From: Prevotella sp.
GTDB taxonomy: Bacteria; Bacteroidota; Bacteroidia; Bacteroidales; Bacteroidaceae
Assembly (NCBI GenBank): GCA_016283605.1
Contig: JAEENF010000109.1
Location: 1-22,519, forward strand
DNA: 22,519 nt
Direction: 5' to 3'
The notes under the pieces were generated by a model. It saw only the letters and a list, made by a program, of their open reading frames with translations, was not told the DNA's origin and ran no database searches. The translations under genes were made by a program, and so were the position numbers. Positions 13,882 to 21,517 of this stretch are shown here, one piece after another; within the stretch, counting starts at the first letter, position 1, and every line of letters begins with the position of its first letter.

Positions 13882-15083
13882 AAAAGATTCTTTTATTAGG
13901 CTCAGGTGAACTCGGTAAGGAGTTCGTGATTGCCGCCATGCGTGCAGGACAGTATGTGATTGCCTGTGACCGTTACGACAATGCGCCCGCCATGCAGGTG
14001 GCTGACGAGCGCGAAGTGTTTTCTATGCTCGACGGAGATGCCCTCGAGGCAGTTGTCAAGAAGCATCATCCCGATATCATTGTGCCGGAGATCGAGGCTA
14101 TCCGTACGGAACGGCTGTTTAAGTTCGAGGAGCAGGGTATTCAGGTGGTGCCCTCTGCCCGTGCCGTGAACTTTACGATGAATCGTCGTGCGATTCGTGA
14201 TCTCGCTGCCAAAGAATTGGGATTGCGTACGGCTAAGTATTTCTATGCTAAGACCTTTGAGGAGTTCAAGGCTGCTGCCGACGAGATCGGTTTCCCCTGT
14301 GTGGTAAAGCCGCTGATGTCATCGAGCGGTCACGGCCAGAGTTACGTCTATAACGACGGCGAACTTGAACAGGCTTTCCGCGAGGCGATGGAAGGCTCAC
14401 GCGGCGATGTGAAGGAGGTCATCATCGAGGAGTTCATCGATTTCGACTCTGAGTTTACATTGCTCACCGTCACACAGCAGCACGGCTGGCCGACGCTGTT
14501 CTGTCCGCCCATCGGACATGTGCAGAAGGCTGGCGATTATCGTGAGTCGTGGCAGCCTTATAAAATTTCTGACGAGGCTTTGAAACAGGCACAGATGATG
14601 GCCGACAAGGTGACGAAGGCGCTGACGGGCGCCGGTATCTGGGGCGTGGAGTTCTTCCTGACCAAACAGGGAGAGGTAATCTTCTCCGAGCTTTCGCCGC
14701 GTCCGCATGACACGGGTATGGTGACGTTGGGTCACACCACCAACCTAAGTGAGTTCGAGCTGCATCTGCGCGCCGTACTGGGCTTACCCATCGCCGGTAT
14801 CCATCTTGAGCACGCTGGCGCATCGGCTGTGATTCTCTCGCCGAAGGAGGCTTCAACGCCCGTCGACCGCTCGCTCTTGGACTACAACTTTGTGGATGCC
14901 CTGAAGGAAGATCGCACGCGTATCCGTATCTTCGGCAAACCCGAGGCTCACAAAGGCCGTCGTATGGGTGTTGTCCTCTGCTATGGCGAAGTCGGTGACA
15001 ATGTAAATGCCCTCCGCGATAAGGCAAAGCGTCTGGCGAAGACCGTCCTCGGTACCGATCCCTACACCAAGTTTGAACATTGA
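13878..15083 (+). CDS. purT: Formate-dependent GAR transformylase (PurT)
   Basis: An ATP-grasp enzyme that makes formyl-GAR from GAR, formate and ATP in purine synthesis. The 401-aa protein starts ILLLGSGELGKEFVIAAMRAG and contains VVPSARAVNFTMNRRAIRDLAAKELGL, VVKPLMSSSGHGQSYVY (ATP binding), ESWQP and ELSPRPHDTGMVTLG, all highly characteristic of PurT. It overlaps rfbB by 4 nt and is followed by a sugar-modification gene after 3 nt, so a purine gene is embedded in a sugar cluster. Whether this reflects function or only operon convenience cannot be told from the sequence. Confidence 0.96.
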   Translation: MKKILLLGSGELGKEFVIAAMRAGQYVIACDRYDNAPAMQVADEREVFSMLDGDALEAVVKKHHPDIIVPEIEAIRTERLFKFEEQGIQVVPSARAVNFTMNRRAIRDLAAKELGLRTAKYFYAKTFEEFKAAADEIGFPCVVKPLMSSSGHGQSYVYNDGELEQAFREAMEGSRGDVKEVIIEEFIDFDSEFTLLTVTQQHGWPTLFCPPIGHVQKAGDYRESWQPYKISDEALKQAQMMADKVTKALTGAGIWGVEFFLTKQGEVIFSELSPRPHDTGMVTLGHTTNLSEFELHLRAVLGLPIAGIHLEHAGASAVILSPKEASTPVDRSLLDYNFVDALKEDRTRIRIFGKPEAHKGRRMGVVLCYGEVGDNVNALRDKAKRLAKTVLGTDPYTKFEH

Positions 15084-15086
15084 TAA

Positions 15087-16133
15087 ATGAGAATAGCGAC
15101 ATTTCAATCCCTGCGATTCGTATTTATCATGTTGATTGTCTTCTCGCATATTATCGGCAAGTGTTTCGACTATGGTGGGGAGTGTGGAGTGTCGTTCTTC
15201 TTTATGCTTAGCGGTTTTGTACTGTCATTGGGCTATGGCGATAGCGTAAGGGCAGGACAATTCAGTACGCGTCGGTTTCTCTTACGCCAGTTGTCGAAGT
15301 TCTATCCCTTGCACCTGTTGATGCTAGTCGTCTTTGTCGTGCTTGATGCGAGGCTTGGCGTTACATACGACTGGCAGCATCTGTTGCCGAGCGTGTTGCT
15401 GCTGCAGAGTTGGATTCCTTTCGACGAATATTATTTCGTGGCTAATGGCTCATCGTGGTTTCTTTGCGACGTACTGTTTTTCTATCTTTTGTTCTGCCTC
15501 GTTTTCCGCTGGCTTCATCGACTTTCCCTCAAGGGACTTTTGATATTGTCGGGGGTGATGTTGGCTGTATATCTGCCGTTGGCATTCCTCATTCCCCTTG
15601 ATATGGTGAACAGCATTCTTTATGCTGCACCGTGGACTCGTCTGATAGATTTCTGTATGGGCATTTTGCTCTGTCGCTTGTATCAGTCGGCGGTGGGTGA
15701 ACGTGGCCGTGCACAGATCAGTCACATGAACCTGTCTGTTGCTACGCGGTGGGAATTGTTCACGGTGCTGTGGCTAGTGTTTTCGTTCTTCCTGTATGAA
15801 TCGATAACATGTCGGTTGCGCTGTGCTGCACTCTTCTGGCTGTTTATACCGCCAATCATTCTCTACTATGCCCTGGCTGACCAACAGGGAGGCCGCGTGA
15901 CGCGTTTGTTGCATCACCCCGTATTGCAATGGCTAGGCGGCATCAGCCTTGAAATCTATCTGGTCCACATGCTTATCCTGCGTCTCGTTAACAGCGTGGC
16001 GTTGTCGGCTGGCGTCGAGAACGTCATCATGACGACAACCCTCAGTCTTGGGATGATCGTGCTTGCGGCGTGGCTGTTGAAAAGATTTTTTGTGGATAAG
16101 ATATACGCTTTCTTGATAAAATCCGTTATATAA
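15087..16133 (+). CDS. Acyltransferase 3 family membrane protein
   Basis: A 348-aa polytopic protein with about ten hydrophobic helices and the acyltransferase-3 N-terminal pattern: FQSLRFVFIMLIVFSHII (Arg10 and His21 in the expected helix-1 positions), then GVSFFFMLSGFVLSLGYG and a basic RRFLLRQLSKFYPLHLL loop. The family transfers acyl groups, mostly acetyl, onto extracytoplasmic sugars such as O-antigen, capsule and exopolysaccharide. With rfbB and the amino-sugar genes around it, O-acetylation of a surface glycan is the best guess. It is 3 nt after purT and 4 nt before the ketoisomerase. Confidence 0.9.
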   Translation: MRIATFQSLRFVFIMLIVFSHIIGKCFDYGGECGVSFFFMLSGFVLSLGYGDSVRAGQFSTRRFLLRQLSKFYPLHLLMLVVFVVLDARLGVTYDWQHLLPSVLLLQSWIPFDEYYFVANGSSWFLCDVLFFYLLFCLVFRWLHRLSLKGLLILSGVMLAVYLPLAFLIPLDMVNSILYAAPWTRLIDFCMGILLCRLYQSAVGERGRAQISHMNLSVATRWELFTVLWLVFSFFLYESITCRLRCAALFWLFIPPIILYYALADQQGGRVTRLLHHPVLQWLGGISLEIYLVHMLILRLVNSVALSAGVENVIMTTTLSLGMIVLAAWLLKRFFVDKIYAFLIKSVI

Positions 16134-16137
16134 TTGT

Positions 16138-16536
16138 ATGGAAAGATATAAGATTATAGACCTGCCGAAGATTGTGGACCCGAGGGGGAACCTGACGGTG
16201 GCAGAGCAGATGAAGAACATCCCGTTCGACATCGCCCGCGTTTACTGGACGTATGATGTACCATCGGGTGAACGCCGAGGTGGCCATGCCCATCGCACTT
16301 GCGAGGAGATCGTTATTGCCGTTAGCGGATCTTTTGATGTGGAGGTCTTCGATGGTCGCGAGCGAAAGACGTTCCACCTGAATCATCCTTATCAGGGGCT
16401 CTACATCGGCACAGGAGTCTGGCGTACACTCGAGGACTTTTCCTCTGGTGCCGTCTGTCTCGTACTAGCCTCAGAATTGTTTGATGAGGAGGAATATATC
16501 TACGATTATGATGAGTTCTTGAGATGTTCGAGATAG
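16138..16536 (+). CDS. dTDP-4-keto-6-deoxyglucose 3,4-ketoisomerase (FdtA/QdtA type)
   Basis: A 132-aa cupin of the WxcM-like/FdtA family that moves the keto group from C4 to C3 of dTDP-4-keto-6-deoxyglucose, giving the substrate for 3-amination. The marker RRGGHAHRTCEE places His50 and His52 in the family's catalytic pair, followed by VWRTLEDFSSGAVCLVLAS and the ending DYDEF. Sequence alone does not tell FdtA (galacto, giving Fuc3N) from QdtA (gluco, giving Qui3N), so no symbol is given. It overlaps the following GNAT gene by 13 nt and completes a route with rfbB and the aminotransferase. Confidence 0.92.
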   Translation: MERYKIIDLPKIVDPRGNLTVAEQMKNIPFDIARVYWTYDVPSGERRGGHAHRTCEEIVIAVSGSFDVEVFDGRERKTFHLNHPYQGLYIGTGVWRTLEDFSSGAVCLVLASELFDEEEYIYDYDEFLRCSR

Positions 16537-17462
16537 TTAGATATACAGCCGAACGAGCGGAAGATTGGAACAGTTTTGTGGCACAGTCGAAGAACGGTAC
16601 GTTCCTTATTGATCGTCGCTACATGGACTATCACGCCGACCGCTTTGAAGACCACTCGCTGATGTTCTATCGTGATGGTAAGCTCTTTGCCCTGCTACCG
16701 GCCAATGCTGAGGGCGAGGTGCTCTGCTCACACCGTGGACTGACTTATGGCGGTATCATTCTCTCCGCTGTTGCCACGGCGGCGAGGGTGCAGCAACTCT
16801 TCCGCGAACTGAATGAGAACCTTCGTGCAGAGGGCTTCCGTCGTGTGGTCTATAAAACCGTGCCGCATATTTTCCACCGTGTCCCTGCCGAAGAGGATTG
16901 GTATTCACTCTTCAGTGTCTGCAACGCAAAACTCGTAGACCGCAGTCTGTCGTCGGCGGTTGATCTCGGTCAGCCTCTGAAGTGGCATCGCGACCGTCGC
17001 TATGGGGTGAACAAGGCCTTCGCTAATGGTGTAATGGTGGACGAAAGTAATGACTGGGCTGGTTTTTGGCGAGTGCTCTCCGATAACCTGATGCATAAGT
17101 ATGGCGCACAGCCTGTGCATACGCTTGACGAGATAGGTCTGCTTCATGCACGATTCCCTGAACAGATCCGACTCTTTACGGCCACGAAGGACGGTGAGAT
17201 ACTTGGTGGAACAGTGATTTACGTCATGCCGATGGTGACTCATGCCCAGTATATCTCTGCTAGTGCGGAGGGTAAGCGTCTGCGTGTCATAGATGCACTC
17301 TTCGACTATCTGCTGCGCGAGCGTCAGTGGTCTTCGCGTTGGTTTGACTTCGGCACGTCGAACGAAGAGGACGGCCGTATCCTCGTCGAACCGCTTATCT
17401 ACCAGAAGGAGGGCTTTGGCGCGCGCGGTGTCTGTTATGACCATTATGAATACGACCTATGA
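16524..17462 (+). CDS. FemAB-like/GNAT-fold acyltransferase, candidate amino-sugar N-acyltransferase
   Basis: A 312-aa soluble protein with FemAB/GNAT (acetyltransf_6-like) character: NGTFLIDRRYMDYHADRF near residues 24-41, HRGLTYGGIIL, a central WHRDRRYGVNKAF segment, and a second domain with IRLFTATKDGEILGGTVIYV and HAQYISASAEGKRLRVIDAL. It sits between the ketoisomerase and aminotransferase, with a 13-nt overlap upstream and a 4-nt overlap downstream. It is therefore the best local candidate to acylate the 3-amino sugar. Known Fuc3N and Qui3N acetyltransferases (FdtC, QdtC) are left-handed beta-helix proteins, which are absent here. The donor is unknown. Confidence 0.72.
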   Translation: MFEIVRYTAERAEDWNSFVAQSKNGTFLIDRRYMDYHADRFEDHSLMFYRDGKLFALLPANAEGEVLCSHRGLTYGGIILSAVATAARVQQLFRELNENLRAEGFRRVVYKTVPHIFHRVPAEEDWYSLFSVCNAKLVDRSLSSAVDLGQPLKWHRDRRYGVNKAFANGVMVDESNDWAGFWRVLSDNLMHKYGAQPVHTLDEIGLLHARFPEQIRLFTATKDGEILGGTVIYVMPMVTHAQYISASAEGKRLRVIDALFDYLLRERQWSSRWFDFGTSNEEDGRILVEPLIYQKEGFGARGVCYDHYEYDL

Positions 17463-18556
17463 TCAAATATTTACCCCTAAAGGAGATTAACGCCCGCTAT
17501 GAGACAGAGATTCGCGAGGCTATCGCCGGTGTTGCCAATAGTGGTTGGTATCTACGTGGTGATGCCACGACGCGGTTTGAGGAACATTACGCGGAATATA
17601 TCGGTACTAGGCACTGCGTTGGGGTGGCCAACGGACTTGACGCGCTGACGCTGATTTTTAGAGCCTACATCGAAATGGGCGTGATGCAGGAGGGTGACGA
17701 GGTGATCGTGCCGGCGAATACATACATCGCCTCAATACTTGCTATTACGGAGAACCGACTCGTGCCCGTTCTTGTGGAGCCGAGTCTTGACACATTCCAG
17801 ATTGATGATGCGCGTATCGAGCAGGCCATAACCGGACGTACGAAGGCAGTGATGATTGTGCATCTGTATGGTATTTGCGCGTACACCAAGAAAATAGGGG
17901 AGATATGCAAGAAGCACGGACTGAAGCTCATCGAGGACAATGCCCAGGCGCATGGCTGTACGTTCGTTGAGCGTGACGATATGGCTTGTTGCCATTCACA
18001 GCGTCGGACAGGTTCCCTTGGTGACGCTGCCGGACATAGTTTCTATCCAACGAAGAACCTAGGTGCTCTGGGGGATGCCGGTGCTGTGACCACCAACGAT
18101 GACGATCTGGCGGAGATCATTCGTGCTCTGGGTAATTATGGATCGGCGCGTCACTATGTCTTTGACCATATCGGCCGCAATTCTCGTATCGATGAGCTTC
18201 AGGCTGCGATTCTTGATGTCAAGCTCCGTCATCTTGACGCCGATAACCAGCGCCGTCGTGACATCGCGCGCATATATAATAATAAGGTGGGATATCGTGA
18301 TAGCGTCTGGCATATCTTCCCCATTCTGTCACCGCGTCGTGACGAACTGAAAGCCTTTCTTGCCGCCCACGGCGTGGAGACACAGATCCACTATCCGATT
18401 CCGCCCCACAAGCAGAAGTGCTACCGTCAGTGGAATCACCTCTCTTTCCCCGTCACCGAGCAGATTCATGCCCAGGAATTGTCTATTCCCTGCCATCCGG
18501 CTATGACAGACGAAGAGGCCGGCATCATCGCCGACCTCCTGAATTCGTTTTCCTAA
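17459..18556 (+). CDS. DegT/DnrJ/EryC1-type dTDP-3-keto sugar aminotransferase (FdtB/QdtB type)
   Basis: A PLP-dependent sugar aminotransferase of 365 aa that probably makes dTDP-Fuc3N or dTDP-Qui3N from the 3-keto product of the neighbouring isomerase. Seen: GVANGLDALTLIFRAY (55-70), PANTYIASILA (85-95), EDNAQAHG (159-166) and the PLP lysine K199 in SFYPTKNLGALGDAGAV. The ending NHLSFPVTEQIHAQELSIPCHPAMT is also standard. Odd: residues about 167-181 (CTFVERDDMACCHSQ) replace what is normally a short turn, adding about ten residues with three cysteines and a histidine. It is the last gene of the nine-gene operon and converges on lutC with 13 nt between them. Confidence 0.93.
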   Translation: MIKYLPLKEINARYETEIREAIAGVANSGWYLRGDATTRFEEHYAEYIGTRHCVGVANGLDALTLIFRAYIEMGVMQEGDEVIVPANTYIASILAITENRLVPVLVEPSLDTFQIDDARIEQAITGRTKAVMIVHLYGICAYTKKIGEICKKHGLKLIEDNAQAHGCTFVERDDMACCHSQRRTGSLGDAAGHSFYPTKNLGALGDAGAVTTNDDDLAEIIRALGNYGSARHYVFDHIGRNSRIDELQAAILDVKLRHLDADNQRRRDIARIYNNKVGYRDSVWHIFPILSPRRDELKAFLAAHGVETQIHYPIPPHKQKCYRQWNHLSFPVTEQIHAQELSIPCHPAMTDEEAGIIADLLNSFS

Positions 18557-18569
18557 TTGTTCGAGTCGT

Positions 18570-19163
18570 TTACTCTGGAAGCAGTAGGATCGTTGCGCTG
18601 CGTGCAGCTTGTGCACCCATCACTAAAACCTGCGCAATGTCAGCAGTCTTCGACGGCCCACTGATAAACACACCGTAGCCGTCGTATGTCTCGTCGAATT
18701 TAATCCGGCGGTATGCCTCGTGCATATTGTTGACAATCTGCGACTTCGGTAGTAGAATGACGAGGTTCTCGGAGATGAACATGATGGCTTTCTCCTTCAT
18801 CGTCTGCGGAATCCACACGCAGGCATTTTCTGCCACGCCGAACTGTCCGCGGATGATACCGACGTCAGTGCCATTGAGGTCGCGCGCGCGGCCGACATCG
18901 TCAGGATTGCGTGTGGCAATAGTTATTTCCGGCAGGTTCGAGGCAATCTCCTTGGCATCGGGGTACATCTCGTGTACGAGCGCATTAATGTCCTGACCTT
19001 CCTTGACCTCAATCACGTGACCGCCCACACTCTCGGTCATCTTAATGAACTGTACTAACGGGTCATTGTACGTGATGGCCGCAATGTCACTCAGGTCGGG
19101 CATGTCGTATTTCTCCCTGACATTCGCCCTGTATCTTTTTAATATATCTTCCTTATTACTCAT
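18570..19163 (-). CDS. lutC: LutC-type LUD domain protein of L-lactate oxidation
   Basis: A 197-aa LUD-domain protein, third gene of a lutABC set. LutABC together replace classical lactate dehydrogenase in converting L-lactate to pyruvate. Features: EITIATRNPDDVGRARDLNGTDVGIIRGQFGVAENACVWI (about 79-118), with the family's VAENA motif, and the C-terminal YDGYGVFISGPSKTADI, matching the usual G-SKTADIE end. The preceding 33-nt gap to lutB is largely an 8-nt repeat. Confidence 0.9.
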   Translation of the reverse strand: MSNKEDILKRYRANVREKYDMPDLSDIAAITYNDPLVQFIKMTESVGGHVIEVKEGQDINALVHEMYPDAKEIASNLPEITIATRNPDDVGRARDLNGTDVGIIRGQFGVAENACVWIPQTMKEKAIMFISENLVILLPKSQIVNNMHEAYRRIKFDETYDGYGVFISGPSKTADIAQVLVMGAQAARSATILLLPE

Positions 19164-19169
19164 CTTAAT

Positions 19170-19193
19170 AATTCTCTAATTCTCAAATTCTTG
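19170..19193. repeat. 8-nt (AATTCTCN) repeat in the lutB-lutC gap
   Basis: AATTCTCT, AATTCTCA and AATTCTTG in tandem fill most of the gap, just upstream of the lutC ATG (mRNA sense: AGAGAATT units). Confidence 0.75.
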
Positions 19194-19196
19194 ATC

Positions 19197-20564
19197 TTAC
19201 TTCTTAATCTCTTTGAACAGTTTGTGGAACGGTTTCTTGGGGAACTCCATCATCTTGTGACCCTCTGCCCAAGGGTTCAGACCACAGTTCATTAGCGGTG
19301 ATGGGATGATATTCGCCCAGTGGGCTAGTGCCGTGCCAAGGTTATAGATGGCTTCATTGCCATATACGGTGCTCATGCCCTTGCACATCAGTTTCTTCTG
19401 TGGGTTGGCCGTACCATAATCATCAAGTTGTTGACGCCATAGGTAAATCTGGTCACCGAGGTTAATCTTCGCCGGACAGAGCGTCTGACAACTGTTGCAT
19501 AGTGTGCAGGCGCTGACGTTACCCGAATGTTTCTGTGGATCGCGAAGCATACCAAGGTTTATACCGATGGGGCCAGGGATAAAGTAACTGTAAGAGTAAC
19601 CGCCACTACGACGATATACCGGACAAGTGTTCATGCACGAGCCGCAACGGATGCACTTCAAGGCCTCCCAGTGCTCGGGATTGCCAATCCATTCGCTGCG
19701 TCCGTTATCTACCAGAACGATGTGCATCGGGTTCGCAGTCGGACGAGCTTTGCGGAAGTGAGATGTGAACGTTGTCGTTGGCTGACCGGTTCCAGCACGG
19801 CAGAGCATGCGTTGGAAAACTGCGAGACAGTCGTAGTTCGGGATAATTTTCTCTAGTCCGATGGCAGCGATGTGTAGTTTTGGACAGGAAGTCGACATGT
19901 CGGCATTGCCCTCGTTGGTGCAGACCACGATGTCGCCTGTTTCGGCAATGCCGAAGTTGCCGCCTGTCATGCCTGCATCGGCTGTGAGAAATTCGTTCCT
20001 TAGGCTTAAACGTGCGACGTATGTCAAATAAGTGGGATCGTGGTTTCCCTTTTCACTGCCCAGCTTTTCCTCGAATAGTTCGCCCACGTCGTCGTGGTTC
20101 AGATGGATGGCGGGCATCACAATGTGACTCGGTGCCTGCCCCTTCAACTGGATGATGCGCTCGCCGAGGTCGGTTTCTACGACTTCGATGCCGTGCTGCT
20201 CCAGGTAGGGATTCATCCCGCACTCCTCGGTGAGCATCGACTTCGACTTGACGAGTTTCTTTACGTTATGGTTCTTCAATATGCCATATACAATCTCGTT
20301 GAATTCATGAGCGTCCTTAGCCCAATGTACGATACAGCCGTTTTCTTCGGCCTTGGTGGCAAACTGGTCAAGATATTCGTCGAGATGGGTAATCGTATGG
20401 CGCTTGATGGCACTCGCTTTCTCGCGTAACTGTTCCCATTCCTCGAGCCCGTATGCCATATTGTCACGTTTCGTGCGGACAGCCCAGAATGTGGCATCGT
20501 GCCACTTTGCGTAGGTCTGGTTCTTTAAGAACTCTTTCGCTGCTTTACTATGTCCTGTACTCAT
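19197..20564 (-). CDS. lutB: LutB-type iron-sulfur oxidoreductase of L-lactate oxidation
   Basis: A 455-aa protein combining an N-terminal LUD domain (about 60-290) with two [4Fe-4S] ferredoxin-type motifs: C304-x2-C307-x2-C310-x3-C314 (CIRCGSCMNTCP) and C353-x2-C356-x2-C359-x3-C363 (CTLCNSCQTLCP). LUD motifs include MLTEECGMNPYLEQHGIEVVETDLGERIIQL and GMTGGNFGIAETGDIVVCTNEGNAD. It transfers electrons in the LutABC complex, most likely towards the quinone pool. The C-terminal extension past cluster 2 is of normal length. It begins right after a heptamer repeat that fills the gap to lutA. Confidence 0.95.
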   Translation of the reverse strand: MSTGHSKAAKEFLKNQTYAKWHDATFWAVRTKRDNMAYGLEEWEQLREKASAIKRHTITHLDEYLDQFATKAEENGCIVHWAKDAHEFNEIVYGILKNHNVKKLVKSKSMLTEECGMNPYLEQHGIEVVETDLGERIIQLKGQAPSHIVMPAIHLNHDDVGELFEEKLGSEKGNHDPTYLTYVARLSLRNEFLTADAGMTGGNFGIAETGDIVVCTNEGNADMSTSCPKLHIAAIGLEKIIPNYDCLAVFQRMLCRAGTGQPTTTFTSHFRKARPTANPMHIVLVDNGRSEWIGNPEHWEALKCIRCGSCMNTCPVYRRSGGYSYSYFIPGPIGINLGMLRDPQKHSGNVSACTLCNSCQTLCPAKINLGDQIYLWRQQLDDYGTANPQKKLMCKGMSTVYGNEAIYNLGTALAHWANIIPSPLMNCGLNPWAEGHKMMEFPKKPFHKLFKEIKK

Positions 20565-20569
20565 AACTA

Positions 20570-20597
20570 TTCACTTTTCACTTTTCACTCTTCACTT
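20570..20597. repeat. Heptamer (TTCACTT) repeat in the lutA-lutB gap
   Basis: Four units, TTCACTT, TTCACTT, TTCACTC, TTCACTT, occupy the 34-nt gap from the lutA stop (20599-20601) to 5 nt before the lutB ATG. In mRNA sense they read AAGTGAA, a purine-rich leader. Confidence 0.92.
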
Positions 20598-20598
20598 A

Positions 20599-21336
20599 TC
20601 ACAATCCTGCCGCAAGGATTTCCACGACGTGTTTGAACTCTACCTGCAGACCTTGCTTCTTGGCAATGCCTGCCATATGCATCAGACATGAACAATCAGG
20701 TCCGGTTATAAATCGTGCACCAGTCTTCATGTGTCGCTGAATCTTGTCTAATCCCATCTGTGCACTGACGGCCGTTTCCTCAACGGAGAACATACCGCCG
20801 AAACCGCAACACTCATCTGGACGTTCCGGCTCCAGGACCTGAATCCCCTCCACAAGATTCAGCAAGTCCTTGATCTTGTTAAATGGTGCTACATGTTCCT
20901 CACTCGGTGAACTTAGACCTAATTCTCTCACACCGTGACAGGAGTTGTGCAGACTTACCTTGTGGGGGAAGGTGCCGAGCGGATGGTTCACTTTTACAAC
21001 ATCGTGCAGAAACTCCACCACATCCATGATCTTTTTCGAGGTGGTACATTCGTGTTTGCCTTTTAACAAACGGGGATAGTTCAGTTTGACAAAGGCGGTG
21101 CAACTGACTGAGGGCGCTACCACATAGTCAAACTCTTTGAACTTGTCCTCAAACTTTTCAGCCAGGGGAATTGCTTGTTTCTCAAAGCCGGCATTTGCCA
21201 TCGGTTGTCCGCAACAAGTCTGGTTCAGCGGATAGGTGACGTCAAGGCCCAAATGTTTCAGTAGCTTGTAAGTGGCTACTCCAACTTGAGGGTATACCAC
21301 GTCTACATAGCAGGGGATAAATAGTCCGATCTTCAT
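20599..21336 (-). CDS. lutA: LutA-type (Fe-S) oxidoreductase of L-lactate oxidation
   Basis: A 245-aa protein with the two cysteine-rich CCG domains of LutA/GlpC-type heterodisulfide-reductase-like subunits: TCCGQPM (C41, C42) with HNSCHG (C133), and DECCGFGG (C176, C177) with DCSC (C215, C217). Such CCG domains bind Fe-S clusters and accept electrons from the catalytic site. As first gene of lutABC it has a 43-nt leader from a possible promoter at 21383-21390. No lactate permease (lctP or lldP) lies beside it in the window. Confidence 0.94.
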   Translation of the reverse strand: MKIGLFIPCYVDVVYPQVGVATYKLLKHLGLDVTYPLNQTCCGQPMANAGFEKQAIPLAEKFEDKFKEFDYVVAPSVSCTAFVKLNYPRLLKGKHECTTSKKIMDVVEFLHDVVKVNHPLGTFPHKVSLHNSCHGVRELGLSSPSEEHVAPFNKIKDLLNLVEGIQVLEPERPDECCGFGGMFSVEETAVSAQMGLDKIQRHMKTGARFITGPDCSCLMHMAGIAKKQGLQVEFKHVVEILAAGL

Positions 21337-21382
21337 ATTGTCTGTGTATTATTATGATTCCTTTTTTAGTTATTCGATGGCA

Positions 21383-21390
21383 CAAATATA
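21383..21390 (-). promoter_or_regulatory. Possible -7 box of the lut operon
   Basis: Minus-strand TATATTTG fits TAnnTTTG, but no TTG/TTTG lies at the usual 19-21 nt upstream (TAG is there instead). This may be a regulated promoter. Confidence 0.45.
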
Positions 21391-21464
21391 GTGAAAATAA
21401 TCCAAAAATCCTAATTAATTGCTCTTTTGTGTTGTGTTTTTATGTTTTATTAAAAGTAAATGCT

Positions 21465-21472
21465 TACCTTTG
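21465..21472 (+). promoter_or_regulatory. Promoter of the Bax-inhibitor-1 gene (-7 box)
   Basis: TACCTTTG at 21465-21472, with TATG at the -33 position instead of TTTG. Predicted start near 21476, leader about 42 nt. Confidence 0.6.
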
Positions 21473-21517
21473 TGGCATAATATTTGTAGATAATTACATG
21501 TGAAACTAAATAATGAA

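Noticed and set aside
18557..18569. Terminator between the sugar operon and lutC
   Set aside because: Only 13 nt separate the two stop codons and I see no hairpin with a T-run there.
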